NCBI GenBank assembly: GCA_018433675.1
Contig: JAHDQS010000003.1
Location: 32,493 to 96,492, forward strand
Direction: 5' to 3'
Length of the DNA stretch: 64,000 nucleotides
DNA from: Clostridia bacterium
Lineage (GTDB): Bacteria > Bacillota > Peptococcia > DRI-13 > SM3-B62
The notes below the pieces were generated by a model that was not told the DNA's origin, searched no databases, and saw only the letters and a program-made list of their open reading frames with translations. The position numbers and the translations under genes were made by a program. This document shows, piece by piece, positions 53,254 to 63,077 of this stretch (the stretch's first letter is position 1; each line of letters opens with the position of its first letter).

Positions 53254-56200
53254 TTATTTCTTGTTCGGATTATTTGTTTGATACCCATCAGCAGAGGATT
53301 CTGCAACTTTGTTGTATTTATTATAATCATTATCGTATACCGAATCGTGAACAGTGTAATCATCCGAAGTCCAGATATCAGCAAGGTTCTCAGCTTGCTT
53401 CATTACCAAGTATACTGCCATCTTTTGTTTGTCTGGCGGATAGCCATATTTGTTCAGAATCCTTCGGACAATTACCATTAGGCGAGCGCGAACACTTTCT
53501 TTAATCGTCCAGTCAATAGTGGCATTCTGCTTGACCTTGTAGGCAATCTCACGGGCAATCTCACGAAGTTGGTCATCGCCCAGCACCTGAACTGCACTAT
53601 CGTTTGTGCCCAGCGCATCATAGAATGCGAGCTCATCTTCCGAAAGACCCATTTCCGCCCCACGCTTATCAGCCTTATTTATCTCCTTAGCAATACGGAT
53701 GAGTTCCTCGATAATTTCAGCGGTGGTAAGCAAGTTGTTTTGATACTTTTTAATAGCGGCATCGAGCATATCCATGAGGGTTTTTGACTTAGTCATGTTG
53801 TGTTTTGAACGCACCTTAATCTCGTCATTGAGTATCTTTTTTAGTAACTCGATAGCCAAATTTTTATATTTCATTCCTTCAATTTCTTTCAGGAACTCCT
53901 CTGAAAGGATAGAGAGTTCCGGCTTTTCCAAACCGGCTGCACTGAAAATGTCTATGACCTGATCAGAGGCGATAGCGGAATCGACGATATTTTTAATGAC
54001 AGTATCGTAGCCTTCTACGCTGCCAACGCCACTGGTCTCAAACTTCGCCAGCCGCGCCTTTGCTGCCTGGAAGAATGCAATTTCCTCCGCATGCTCAATC
54101 GTTGCCGGATCGGGCTTAGCCAGCGCATAAGCTTGCCCAAGCAGAGTGACTTCCTTAATGAACCGAGCCTTAGCGCCTTCGATATTGAGGATAAAGTCTT
54201 CAGCACGCAGAATAAGAGACAGCTTATCTTTTACTGCTGCATCGAAAAATCCGGAATAGTCAAAGCCTCGAAGAAGCTGACGGACAACCTCTAATTTTTC
54301 GAGCATGATAGCGACGGCCTTTTCATGGGTCTCGGCGGGGACACCTTTGCCGCCGCTCTCGGCATAAAAACCGAGGGCTTTTTTCAGGCTGGTAGCAATA
54401 CCTATATAGTCTACTATCAGACCTCCAGGCTTATCTTTAAAGACCCTGTTGACGCGGGCGATGGCCTGCATCAAGTTATGATCCTTCATAGGTTTGTCTA
54501 TATACATCGTGTTGAGGCACGGCGCATCAAAGCCGGTCAGCCACATATCTCGAACGATAACAAGTTTGAGGAGATCGTTTTCATCCTTAAGGCGCTGTGC
54601 CAGAGCTTTCCGTTGGGCTTTGGTTGTATGGTGTTTCTGCAGTTTCGGGCCATCGGAACTGCTCGTGGTCATAACCACTTTTATTACGCCCTTGTCCAAA
54701 TCATCGCTGTGCCATTCTGGACGTAAGTCGATAATTTCATCATATAAATCAGCAGCGATACGACGGCTCATGGCGACAATCATTGCTTTACCCGAAAAGA
54801 CCTGTTCCCGCTCCTCGAAGTGCGTTACGATGTCCTTAGCAAGGGTCTGTATCCTGTCTTTATTCCCTACAATGGCTTCGAGCTTGGCCCATTTAAGTTT
54901 GGCAGCCTTGGCTTCATCGACTTCTCCTATATCGTCGAGCTCAGCATCAAATTGCTCAATCAGTTTCTTGCCTTCTTCTGTGAGGTTGACCTTTGCCAGA
55001 CGGCTTTCGTAATAGATACGAACTGTAATTTTATCCTCAACCGACTGAGCAATGTCATAAATATCTATGTAATTACCGAAAACAGCTGGGGTATTTGCAT
55101 CCTGCTTCTCAACCGGAGTACCGGTAAACCCTATGAACGTCGCATTTGGGAGAGCATCACGAAGATATTTTGCAAAGCCATAAGCGATGCGCTGCCCGGT
55201 CACCTGTTTGTTTTCGTCTTTTATGTCCCGTAGTTTCGCATCGAAGCCGTATTGGGTACGGTGCGCCTCATCCGCAATTACGATGATATTATCGCGGGAA
55301 GAAAGCAATTCATAAACCGACTGGTCGTTGTCAGGGACAAATTTCTGTATGGTTGTGAAGACAACCCCACCGGAAGCCACCTTCAGCAGGGTTTTCAAAT
55401 TTTCGCATGAGTCTGCCTGTTTAGGTGGCTGTCGAAGCAAATCGCTGTTGTCCGCAAAGGTGTCAAATAGCTGGTCATCAAGATCATTGCGGTCAGTTAT
55501 GACCAGAACGGTCGGATTGTTTAGAGCCTGCACAATCTTTCCGGCATAGAAAACCATTGAAAGTGATTTGCCTGCGCCCTGCGTATGCCATACCACACCA
55601 GCCTTTTTAGTACCACCGCTTTTGGCTGCTTCGGCTGTGCTAGCGACAGCCTTGTTCACGGCATAATACTGATGGTATGCGGCAATCTTCTTTACGGTTT
55701 CAACCTTAACAACTTTTGTAACCTTGTCCTCGCTCTTTGATTTTTCGTATGTCACGAAATTCTGAATATAATCAAGCAGAGTGACAGGGGTACAAAGCCC
55801 ATGAATCAACGTCGACAGTTCATCATCGAACTTAGACGCCTCGCTAATGCCATCTTTCGTTTTCCATGTGCTATATCTGGAAAAAGAGGCGGTCAAAGAA
55901 CCGGCCTTAGCTTCGAGTCCATCAGACACGATACATATCTCGTTAAATGTAAAAAGGCTCGGGATAGTCCCTTTATACGCTTCTATCTGGTCAAATGCCT
56001 TTCTGATAGTGGCATTTTCATCAGCCGGATTCTTCAGTTCGAATAGCACCATAGGGATGCCGTTTATAAAAAGAAGGACATCTGGGCGTTTGTTGTTGCT
56101 ATTTTCGATGATGGTGTACTGATTGATAACGAGAAATTCATTATTCATAACACCATCGGCGCTGAAGTCGCATATGCGAACGAAGTCACCGACAATATCA

Positions 56201-56514
56201 TTGCCTTTACGATATTCCACAGGGACACCGTCAATCAACATCCGATGGAAAATTTCGTTGTCAGCAAGCATATTTGAGGAAGCGATACGAGAAAGCTTCC
56301 TAACCGCGCTGTCGATGGCGTCTCTTGGAATAGAAGGATTTAGTTTAAGTAAAGCCTGCTCCAGACGACCTATAAGTAGGATGTCTCTATAGCTATTTCT
56401 CTCTGTGTTAAGCTCCTCTGGTGCAATATCTACTCCGGCGATATAGGTATAGCCAAGGCTTTGTAATTCCTCAATCGCCATTTCCTCTACGGCGGATTCG
56501 CACAGTTTAGCCAT
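53254..56514 (-). CDS. hsdR: Type I restriction endonuclease subunit HsdR
   Basis: A 1086-residue restriction and translocation subunit. The N-terminal PD-(D/E)xK nuclease is intact: RPDVLLFINGIPMVLFELK gives Asp about 145, Glu 159 and Lys 161. The superfamily 2 helicase part has Walker A HTQGAGKS (about 311-316), DEAHRTQYG, and late motifs LTGFDAPCLNT and ARVNRVF. The C-terminal helical domain would dock to the methyltransferase. It uses ATP to translocate DNA and cut away from unmethylated sites. AGGAGGTGA precedes the ATG and the gap from hsdM is 13 bases. Confidence 0.95.
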   Translation of the reverse strand: MAKLCESAVEEMAIEELQSLGYTYIAGVDIAPEELNTERNSYRDILLIGRLEQALLKLNPSIPRDAIDSAVRKLSRIASSNMLADNEIFHRMLIDGVPVEYRKGNDIVGDFVRICDFSADGVMNNEFLVINQYTIIENSNNKRPDVLLFINGIPMVLFELKNPADENATIRKAFDQIEAYKGTIPSLFTFNEICIVSDGLEAKAGSLTASFSRYSTWKTKDGISEASKFDDELSTLIHGLCTPVTLLDYIQNFVTYEKSKSEDKVTKVVKVETVKKIAAYHQYYAVNKAVASTAEAAKSGGTKKAGVVWHTQGAGKSLSMVFYAGKIVQALNNPTVLVITDRNDLDDQLFDTFADNSDLLRQPPKQADSCENLKTLLKVASGGVVFTTIQKFVPDNDQSVYELLSSRDNIIVIADEAHRTQYGFDAKLRDIKDENKQVTGQRIAYGFAKYLRDALPNATFIGFTGTPVEKQDANTPAVFGNYIDIYDIAQSVEDKITVRIYYESRLAKVNLTEEGKKLIEQFDAELDDIGEVDEAKAAKLKWAKLEAIVGNKDRIQTLAKDIVTHFEEREQVFSGKAMIVAMSRRIAADLYDEIIDLRPEWHSDDLDKGVIKVVMTTSSSDGPKLQKHHTTKAQRKALAQRLKDENDLLKLVIVRDMWLTGFDAPCLNTMYIDKPMKDHNLMQAIARVNRVFKDKPGGLIVDYIGIATSLKKALGFYAESGGKGVPAETHEKAVAIMLEKLEVVRQLLRGFDYSGFFDAAVKDKLSLILRAEDFILNIEGAKARFIKEVTLLGQAYALAKPDPATIEHAEEIAFFQAAKARLAKFETSGVGSVEGYDTVIKNIVDSAIASDQVIDIFSAAGLEKPELSILSEEFLKEIEGMKYKNLAIELLKKILNDEIKVRSKHNMTKSKTLMDMLDAAIKKYQNNLLTTAEIIEELIRIAKEINKADKRGAEMGLSEDELAFYDALGTNDSAVQVLGDDQLREIAREIAYKVKQNATIDWTIKESVRARLMVIVRRILNKYGYPPDKQKMAVYLVMKQAENLADIWTSDDYTVHDSVYDNDYNKYNKVAESSADGYQTNNPNKK

Positions 56515-56527
56515 TCAGGTTCACCTC

Positions 56528-58801
56528 CTAAACTCCGTGAAGCGCAAATTGAGATAGGTATTTACGGATTAACATATACTGGTTCTGCAGGTCAATAGGC
56601 GGACACAGTATTAACTTCATCTGCACCTCGTTTTTATCCAGTACCTGTCCTTCGCGCGCTCCCGGTTTGATGAGTGACAGAAAGTAGCTATCACATAAAC
56701 GCATATATATTTCCAAGAACTCCGAGTTCATTTTTGTCTCGTCGATTTCGTAGACGTGATAAGCAGGACTGACTCCTCCAATCTCGTCTTTCATAACACC
56801 AAAGTTCAAAATTTCACGGCTCATTCCGAAAATCAAATCACCACAGTAAGCCAGCTTGTTTTTAGCACCATTGTTTGTAATCGCCTTGCTGAAGTTTTCA
56901 GAGCGAAGATGAACGCCACGATTGGTGGTGGAGTATTCGAGAACATCGTCTCTTTCTCCAACCCGTTCATTTCTAATCTGAAGAAGGTTTCCCAACTGAA
57001 CCACATCCCATTGCTCCGGAACGGTTCCATAAGGGGTTTCTTTCATCGCCCCGCCATTTCCCTTGTATGAGTTTCCGTTGTTATCGGGAAAGGCAAAGTC
57101 AACAAACCAAGACCTGAAAAGTGCCTCGCAGTAGGTCGCGGCGAGACTTGCTCCTGCTTTCTGCATTTGAGTCAAATTACCGATTCGGTCTAACAACTCA
57201 GCTAGTTCCTCGGAGCTCATATTTCTAAAATCAGACAGACGCAGAGCCGATGCAACATCTTCTCTGTCGCCGAAGTTCATTATTAGCTGTGACATCTCTG
57301 CTCGAATGGACTCAATATTGGCTGCTAAATCCTGTTCGGCGATTGCGAGGTCGCTTTCATCAGCAGAACCAAGTGTGCTTGATACATACTTCGCAGGCGA
57401 AAGGTTATAGTTCCTTTTGGCTATCTGCCCTGTCGAAGCCGCTTTGCAGAAATTCGGCACATCAACGTAACTATCGCTGTTAAAAAACGCATGAGCGGTG
57501 GATGCAATCTTTGAGATGTCTTCATCTGTGAACTCTTTTAGCGTCCGGCTTACATACGAGCCAAAGGTTCTGGCGTCTATAAACAGCGTCTTTCTCTTTT
57601 GCCTTTTGGCTCGATTAAAGAACCATAGACAGACTTCGATTTTGGTCGAGTAAAAGAGTTTTGCTGGCAAAGCAATTACGCACTCAACCAAATCGTCTTC
57701 GATAATCTTTTTGCGTATCGAAAACTCGGCTTCCGTTTCAATAGAGAGCGCAGTATTTGCCAGTACCAATCCCAGCTTCCCTTTTGGAGAAAGGTGATAC
57801 AGGAAGTGTTGAATCCATGCATAGTTCGCATTGTTCTCTGGCGGTACGCCGTACTTCCAACGTCCGTCTGCCCGAAGCAACTCTCCACTCCAATCGCCAT
57901 CGTTGAACGGCGGATTAGCTATGACGAAATCAGCTTTCAGATCAGGGTGTGCATCGTTTAGAAATGATCCCTCGTTATTCCACTTGATGTTGGAGCTATC
58001 AATACCGCGTAGTGCTAAGTTCATTTTACACAGCCGCCAAGTGGTCTGGTTACTTTCCTGCCCATATACGGATACAACGCTTTCAAACAATTTATCAATC
58101 TCACGAGCTTTGCCATTATATCTGTCTGCGTGAGCCTCGATGAACTTTTCACTTTGCACAAACATACCGCCACTACCACAGCATGGATCAAAAACGCGGC
58201 CCTCATAGGGTTCAAGCATCTCGACCAATAACTGAACAACGCTTCGCGGCGTATAAAATTGTCCGCCCTTCTTGCCTTCTGCAAGGGCAAACTGACCAAG
58301 AAAGTATTCGTAGACCCTGCCGAGGACATCATTGGAACGAGATACGCTGTCGCCGAGAGCAATGGTGCTAATCAGGTCAATCAGCCCGCCGAGAGACTGT
58401 TTGTCCAGCTTCTCCTTGGCGTACTCTTTCGGCAAAACGCCTTTGAGGGACGGGTTATCTTTCTCGATGGCATCCATGGCATCGTCAACATCTTTGCCAA
58501 TGGTGGGGAGTTTAGCCCGCCCTTGGAGAAAATCCCACCTTGCCTGAGGCGGCACATAAAACACATTTTCTGCGCGGTACTCAAATGGATCGTCGGGATT
58601 TGCCCCGGCATAGTCTCCTTTACCCGCTTCAAGCTTGCAGTATAGCTCATAGAAGTTATCGGATATGTATTTCAAAAAGATAAGCCCCAGCACGATGTGC
58701 TTGTACTCGGCGGCATCCATATTTTTACGCAGTTTATCAGCAGATGCCCATAGCACCCGCTCGACAGGCTGTTCTTTTATTTCTTTTTTTGCTTTAGCCA
58801 T
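56528..58801 (-). CDS. hsdM: Fused type I methyltransferase and single target-recognition domain (HsdM-HsdS)
   Basis: A 757-residue fusion. Residues 1-480 are an N6-adenine methyltransferase HsdM: SAM motif FDPCCGSGGMF (about 204-213) and catalytic NPPF (296-299), with GGQFYTPRSVV before them. Residues about 540-568 (QKAGASLAATYCEALFRSWFVDF) resemble the conserved helical spacer of HsdS. Residues about 586-757 form one target-recognition domain, opening YGTVPEQWDVVQLGN and closing CPPIDLQNQY. There is no second domain and no separate hsdS gene nearby. Two fused chains may pair to make one complete specificity module. It starts 22 bases after the protease gene. Confidence 0.9.
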   Translation of the reverse strand: MAKAKKEIKEQPVERVLWASADKLRKNMDAAEYKHIVLGLIFLKYISDNFYELYCKLEAGKGDYAGANPDDPFEYRAENVFYVPPQARWDFLQGRAKLPTIGKDVDDAMDAIEKDNPSLKGVLPKEYAKEKLDKQSLGGLIDLISTIALGDSVSRSNDVLGRVYEYFLGQFALAEGKKGGQFYTPRSVVQLLVEMLEPYEGRVFDPCCGSGGMFVQSEKFIEAHADRYNGKAREIDKLFESVVSVYGQESNQTTWRLCKMNLALRGIDSSNIKWNNEGSFLNDAHPDLKADFVIANPPFNDGDWSGELLRADGRWKYGVPPENNANYAWIQHFLYHLSPKGKLGLVLANTALSIETEAEFSIRKKIIEDDLVECVIALPAKLFYSTKIEVCLWFFNRAKRQKRKTLFIDARTFGSYVSRTLKEFTDEDISKIASTAHAFFNSDSYVDVPNFCKAASTGQIAKRNYNLSPAKYVSSTLGSADESDLAIAEQDLAANIESIRAEMSQLIMNFGDREDVASALRLSDFRNMSSEELAELLDRIGNLTQMQKAGASLAATYCEALFRSWFVDFAFPDNNGNSYKGNGGAMKETPYGTVPEQWDVVQLGNLLQIRNERVGERDDVLEYSTTNRGVHLRSENFSKAITNNGAKNKLAYCGDLIFGMSREILNFGVMKDEIGGVSPAYHVYEIDETKMNSEFLEIYMRLCDSYFLSLIKPGAREGQVLDKNEVQMKLILCPPIDLQNQYMLIRKYLSQFALHGV

Positions 58802-58823
58802 CTATGTAACCCCCAAACTATAA

Positions 58824-61412
58824 TTATATTGCAACTGGTGGCTTAACCTTTATCGACACCCTCTCATAAACATCAATGTTAACAGCAGCATCTATTTCAA
58901 AAGAAACCATTAATGCATAGGGCACTGAACCAGCAAATTTATCGTCCGCAACATTTGCGCAATTTACTTTGAGTTGTATGATATCGTCATTGCCCCAAAC
59001 AACAATTTCGTCATTTTGAAAAATTTCGTGCTGTAAACTTCCTCTTCTTGTTGCCTGCCAATCGGCATTTATACGGTTGTCAATCAAGTGCTTTTTTGCA
59101 CCTTCTATGGAAAACCATAATTGTGCTGACCGATAAGCTTGGCGAGAAGGCGTTATAGGAGAAAAACAGGCAAGGGTAGCTGTTAATCGCCGCAGTATTT
59201 TATTGCGGCTAAATTCATCGAAAGGCAGGGGCAGGTCAAAAAGATGGGCTTCACCATCTTTGAGTTCTCCATACCCTAACAGAGTTATGCGGTTTTTGGC
59301 GCATTCGACTGCCTTGTCTATATTGGGCTTTCCATAACCAAAAAATCTATAAACATAATCTGTAAATCTTTGTGGAATTCCAAGGGCTGAATTAAATGCG
59401 TTGTAAAGCTCGCCCCACTCAGATCCATGAACCAGCATAGCCTTAATAAGCAACGCAACTGCGCCGTAAGGTAATGTCTCTCCTGCGTCGCCAAACACGT
59501 CAGCAAGCGTATCAAAACAACGTGACGCTTCGTGTGATGTCATTGCAGCAGCATTGCTTGTCCCAAATGAATGCATTATTTTCTGGGCTCCACTCGCCAA
59601 ATCACACGGAGCAGCAGAAACAGAACCAGGTGCTCTCATCTGAGAAGGACGCCAGCGCAATTCGGTGCCGCCCATGCCATTTTGTAGTAGGGTGTTTCTG
59701 CCACCATCAAGAATAATGTCGGGCTTGATAGAATTGTTCATGCCTCTACCAAGGGCGCTAATAGGGCTTACCATGTTATCTGAACAGGGAAGGACCTGCC
59801 GTGCATCGGCAGTGAAGGTTGACCCATCAGAAAAAGAAGCTCCTATGGTAAGCGCATTAACGCTTTCTGCGGGTGAGAGAAGCCTTTGAATACGCAGATT
59901 ATTATTCATGTTCTGAATAATAAGTGCGGTTCGTTCTTCGATGCTGAGAGTAGAAAAATCAGCAAAGGACATTCCGACATCTATATTACCTGAATGGTTG
60001 CCTGCGCTCACAACAAAGAGAACGCGATATGTATAGCTCAACCAATCGAGCAGACGAGCTAAAGGACTCATCATTCGGTCAAATATCCGACCCGGAAAAC
60101 CGATAGAAAGATTAATAACTCTGACAGTTGGGGCAACACGACCCGCATCGTCTTCAAAAAGCCGTCGTACAGCTTCATAAATTTTATCAACAATCAGAAT
60201 ATCATCCGGAATCTCTTCCTCAGTCCCGCCAAGCGTGCTTCGGGACTTCATAATTGGTCTCATATATATTTTGTGCGTGACCTGATGCCGGATATTATTA
60301 AGGTCGCCATGTGCAATCAATGAAGCCATTGAAGTTCCGTGCATTCTCGCTGACACCGTATACTGAGCCGCGTAGTTATCGGGATCATCTACGTTCAGGA
60401 TACCATTTAAGTATGGGTGATTTTCCTGCGGCAGTCCGTCGAATAGTGCAATAATAGGTTCAGCTTCAATGGAGATAGGCATATTTACTTGCACGGAGCT
60501 ATCAGAAATATTATCAGCAGAAATAACCACGCTCTGTCCTACAGCTTGGAAGAACATTATCTGATCTGCTGAAGCAAGCGCCACATCTTTTTTGTCAATG
60601 ATTGATTGGACTGTCTGTCTCGGCAGAGATGATAAAATAGCGTGATAATTTATTGCGTCAACAACGGTTTGCCCCAACACTTTACCACCAGCGGTTTGAA
60701 TTAATGCTTTTACATAATCTTCACGCCGCTGCTGAGTTTCCTTGGATTTTCTATAAAACAACTCAATCTCGCATTTTACTTCGCTGAGTTCAGGGTCTAA
60801 ATTCAAATCGTCTTTCCATGCCTCTAAAATGCCAGTTTCCTCAATCCGCTCTTTATAGCCCCAAAAATGAATATCGATAAGGTTGTTAAAAACATCTCGA
60901 AGTCCTGTCTTGCCAGTCGGAAACGTCATTTTTTGGTTTTTTGAATAGCTCTTCCATAGAGATACCATTTCTTCAAGAGCACGATTATTCGCAAGGACAC
61001 AGTAAACCTTCCCGTTAAATTGAGGCTTCGTTTCATCCCGTGATATAGCTTTTGTACGCCTATCTGTTTTGCAGACATAAAAATCATCTGAAACGAGCAT
61101 ATATTCTGACGTGTCAAATATCCATTCGGCGTCGCTACCAAGATTCTTAACAGCAGTATAAAAAGAGGACAACTCGCCAGACACTTCAAAGACGAGAGTC
61201 TTTTCAGGCTCTATTCCCGTAGGTGATTGTTGAAGCAATATCTTGTTATCATCAATAACCTTCTGAAGGGTTTCCAGTTTTGGCTGAAGACGAGATACTT
61301 GCTTTGCATGGGACGGAAAACTTATCTTAGGAGCTCCGCCGCCTTTGATATTTCTATCAGCAGTTTGCGAACTGCCAAATAGAATAATTGGCCTTTCCGG
61401 TCTTTTGGGCAT
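58824..61412 (-). CDS. ietS: Subtilisin-like (S8) protease of an IetAS-like defence pair
   Basis: An 862-residue cytosolic serine protease. The triad is visible: Asp about 325 in IALFDGLP, His about 358 in MHGTSMASL, Ser about 619 in GTSNAAAMTS; the oxyanion Asn is in VSAGNHSG. There is no signal peptide or cleavable prodomain, but a 300-residue N-terminal region and a 200-residue C-terminal region of unknown fold. Its start overlaps the AAA+ ATPase stop by one base. An AAA+ ATPase with a subtilase is the make-up of the IetAS anti-phage system as I recall it from systematic defence screens. Orthology cannot be confirmed here. Confidence 0.82.
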   Translation of the reverse strand: MPKRPERPIILFGSSQTADRNIKGGGAPKISFPSHAKQVSRLQPKLETLQKVIDDNKILLQQSPTGIEPEKTLVFEVSGELSSFYTAVKNLGSDAEWIFDTSEYMLVSDDFYVCKTDRRTKAISRDETKPQFNGKVYCVLANNRALEEMVSLWKSYSKNQKMTFPTGKTGLRDVFNNLIDIHFWGYKERIEETGILEAWKDDLNLDPELSEVKCEIELFYRKSKETQQRREDYVKALIQTAGGKVLGQTVVDAINYHAILSSLPRQTVQSIIDKKDVALASADQIMFFQAVGQSVVISADNISDSSVQVNMPISIEAEPIIALFDGLPQENHPYLNGILNVDDPDNYAAQYTVSARMHGTSMASLIAHGDLNNIRHQVTHKIYMRPIMKSRSTLGGTEEEIPDDILIVDKIYEAVRRLFEDDAGRVAPTVRVINLSIGFPGRIFDRMMSPLARLLDWLSYTYRVLFVVSAGNHSGNIDVGMSFADFSTLSIEERTALIIQNMNNNLRIQRLLSPAESVNALTIGASFSDGSTFTADARQVLPCSDNMVSPISALGRGMNNSIKPDIILDGGRNTLLQNGMGGTELRWRPSQMRAPGSVSAAPCDLASGAQKIMHSFGTSNAAAMTSHEASRCFDTLADVFGDAGETLPYGAVALLIKAMLVHGSEWGELYNAFNSALGIPQRFTDYVYRFFGYGKPNIDKAVECAKNRITLLGYGELKDGEAHLFDLPLPFDEFSRNKILRRLTATLACFSPITPSRQAYRSAQLWFSIEGAKKHLIDNRINADWQATRRGSLQHEIFQNDEIVVWGNDDIIQLKVNCANVADDKFAGSVPYALMVSFEIDAAVNIDVYERVSIKVKPPVAI

Positions 61413-62419
61413 TATTCAACACCTTCTTCCTGACTTATCTCTGTATTGTTTTGTACACTTGCGAGATAAAGGCTCAACTCATTTTGAGTAATATCTTTTA
61501 CATTGCTGTTAGGTATTTTCAAAACATACTTTCTGTAAACTGATAACGCAAATTCCTCAGCTTCAGCATAGCTTTTGCTTAAGAATTTTTTTGCTAATGT
61601 TGAGGGTTCAAATCCAAAGTCAAAACCTATTTTGCTTTCAAACTGTTTGAACCATATCTCTAAATCTCGACGAGAAGGTTTTGGTAGCGATAAACGCAAT
61701 TGAAAACGCCGCCATGCTGCTCTATCTAAAAGGGCATCATGGTTTGTAGCCGCTATTACAATAACATAGCTTGGTAAAGCATCAATCTGCAGGAGTAAGG
61801 AACTTACTACTCTTTTTATTTCTCCAGTTTCGTGAGTGTCTCCGCGTTCTTTTCCGAGAGTCTCAAATTCATCAAAAAACAAGACACATTGCCTTGTTTT
61901 CACATAATCAAAAAGTTTTCCAAGGCGCGTAGCTGTTTCGCCAAGGTATGCACCGACAATGCTTTCGTATTTCACGGTCAATAACGGCAACATCAAAGCT
62001 TCTGCAATAGCTTCGGCTAATGAAGTTTTGCCATTACCTGGTGGGCCTACAAGGAGAATTTTGTTTCGAGGCTCTAAGCCATGTGAGCGTAACAAATCAG
62101 CCCGAGATTGCTCTTCGATGAGGTCTCGGCAACTTTCAACTACAGATTTAGGCAACAATAACTGTTCAAGCTTCCTTGTAGGAATTTTTTCAATAAACAA
62201 GCTCTGTTCACCATTACCATTACGAACCGTAGGTTGTAAGGCATCCCTCATCAATGGCCTGTTTTGAATCCGAAGCAACTCTTCAACCCTGTTCGCCAAC
62301 ACCCCGTGTTGTTTTGCACGTTCTTCTGCACAGATAGCTTCCGCCACCTTGCGAAAATTTGGGTTGTCATTGACCAATCCATATTTTATTAAGTCATAGA
62401 GCAAATCAGCTCTTGCCAT
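61412..62419 (-). CDS. ietA: AAA+ ATPase of an IetAS-like defence pair
   Basis: A 335-residue AAA+ ATPase. An N-terminal helical region (1-90) precedes the core: Walker A GPPGNGKTS (about 125-132), Walker B VLFFDEFETLG (about 178-188) and sensor 1 in AATNHDALLDRAAWRRF. The form is that of 26S-type/ClpX-like unfoldases rather than a helicase. It may feed substrates to, or switch on, the adjacent subtilase. I start at ATG 62419, after GGGAAGGTG; GTG 62428 is an alternative. It lies 31 bases after the Xre gene. Confidence 0.85.
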   Translation of the reverse strand: MARADLLYDLIKYGLVNDNPNFRKVAEAICAEERAKQHGVLANRVEELLRIQNRPLMRDALQPTVRNGNGEQSLFIEKIPTRKLEQLLLPKSVVESCRDLIEEQSRADLLRSHGLEPRNKILLVGPPGNGKTSLAEAIAEALMLPLLTVKYESIVGAYLGETATRLGKLFDYVKTRQCVLFFDEFETLGKERGDTHETGEIKRVVSSLLLQIDALPSYVIVIAATNHDALLDRAAWRRFQLRLSLPKPSRRDLEIWFKQFESKIGFDFGFEPSTLAKKFLSKSYAEAEEFALSVYRKYVLKIPNSNVKDITQNELSLYLASVQNNTEISQEEGVE

Positions 62420-62449
62420 ATTCAACACCTTCCCATGGTTGGGTTATTA

Positions 62450-62665
62450 TTAGTTTTTTGCATCGCTTTTCAATAATTGAGATACGTTGATAAAATTGCT
62501 TTCACAAAAATCAAAAAAGCTCTTTTGAGCAAGGTTACTTGGTACGACATGACCGTTCTCCCAGCGGTTAATCGTTGTATAGCTTACATTTAAGGCTTGA
62601 GCCAACTGTTGCTGGCTTAATTTAAGTTCGAGCCTTACCTTTTTGACAACAGATGAAAAGACCAT
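62450..62665 (-). CDS. Xre family transcriptional regulator
   Basis: A 71-residue DNA-binding protein consisting of little more than a helix-turn-helix: KLSQQQLAQALNVSYTTINRWENG. AGGAGGCGTC precedes the ATG at 62665, which I prefer to the longer frame without a site. It is the first gene of the six-gene defence operon and has a perfect palindrome just upstream, so it probably represses itself and the genes behind it. Confidence 0.9.
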   Translation of the reverse strand: MVFSSVVKKVRLELKLSQQQLAQALNVSYTTINRWENGHVVPSNLAQKSFFDFCESNFINVSQLLKSDAKN

Positions 62666-62694
62666 TTTGACGCCTCCTGCAACTCTGCTGGTAA

Positions 62695-62730
62695 TATAGC
62701 ATATGCTATACATTATTATATCATATGCTA
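62695..62730. promoter_or_regulatory. Operator-like palindromes upstream of the Xre gene
   Basis: A perfect 16-bp palindrome TATAGCATATGCTATA (62695-62710) and a second, imperfect TATCATATGCTA (62719-62730) share the CATATGCTA half. They lie 30-65 bases before the start codon. Confidence 0.65.
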
Positions 62731-62874
62731 CATCAGAAAGGAATAGTATTTCAGAATAAATCGGCGCCGTTGGAGGCATTGCAGATTTTACACCGAAGTC
62801 CGTCATAATTCAATAGCTATCTCCGAAAAGCTGTGGTAGTGTCTGTTGCTAAATTGAGATAGGAGATGGTTTAT

Positions 62875-63009
62875 ATGAAAAAGCAAATAATCACCGGAAC
62901 AGGTATTATCTCTTGTGTCGCGCTGTGCGCCGCTGTGTGGCCACGGAACGCCGAAGTCGAAAATTTACCCGCCGAGCCAGAGAAAACCACCGTAAACACC
63001 GAAATTTAG
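62875..63009 (+). pseudogene. Short signal-anchored protein remnant of a mobile element
   Basis: A 44-codon frame, MKKQIITGTGIISCVALCAAVWP followed by an acidic/proline tail, preceded by GGAGATGG. It resembles the start of short secreted proteins (DUF6550-like in my recollection) that precede serine recombinases in clostridial elements. Those are longer, so this is probably a truncated relic. Confidence 0.4.
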
Positions 63010-63077
63010 GTTCGGCCACAGGAAAACCTGCAAATTCTTCTTTCTGCTGATACGCCCGCTCCCGAATTCCGCTGTTT

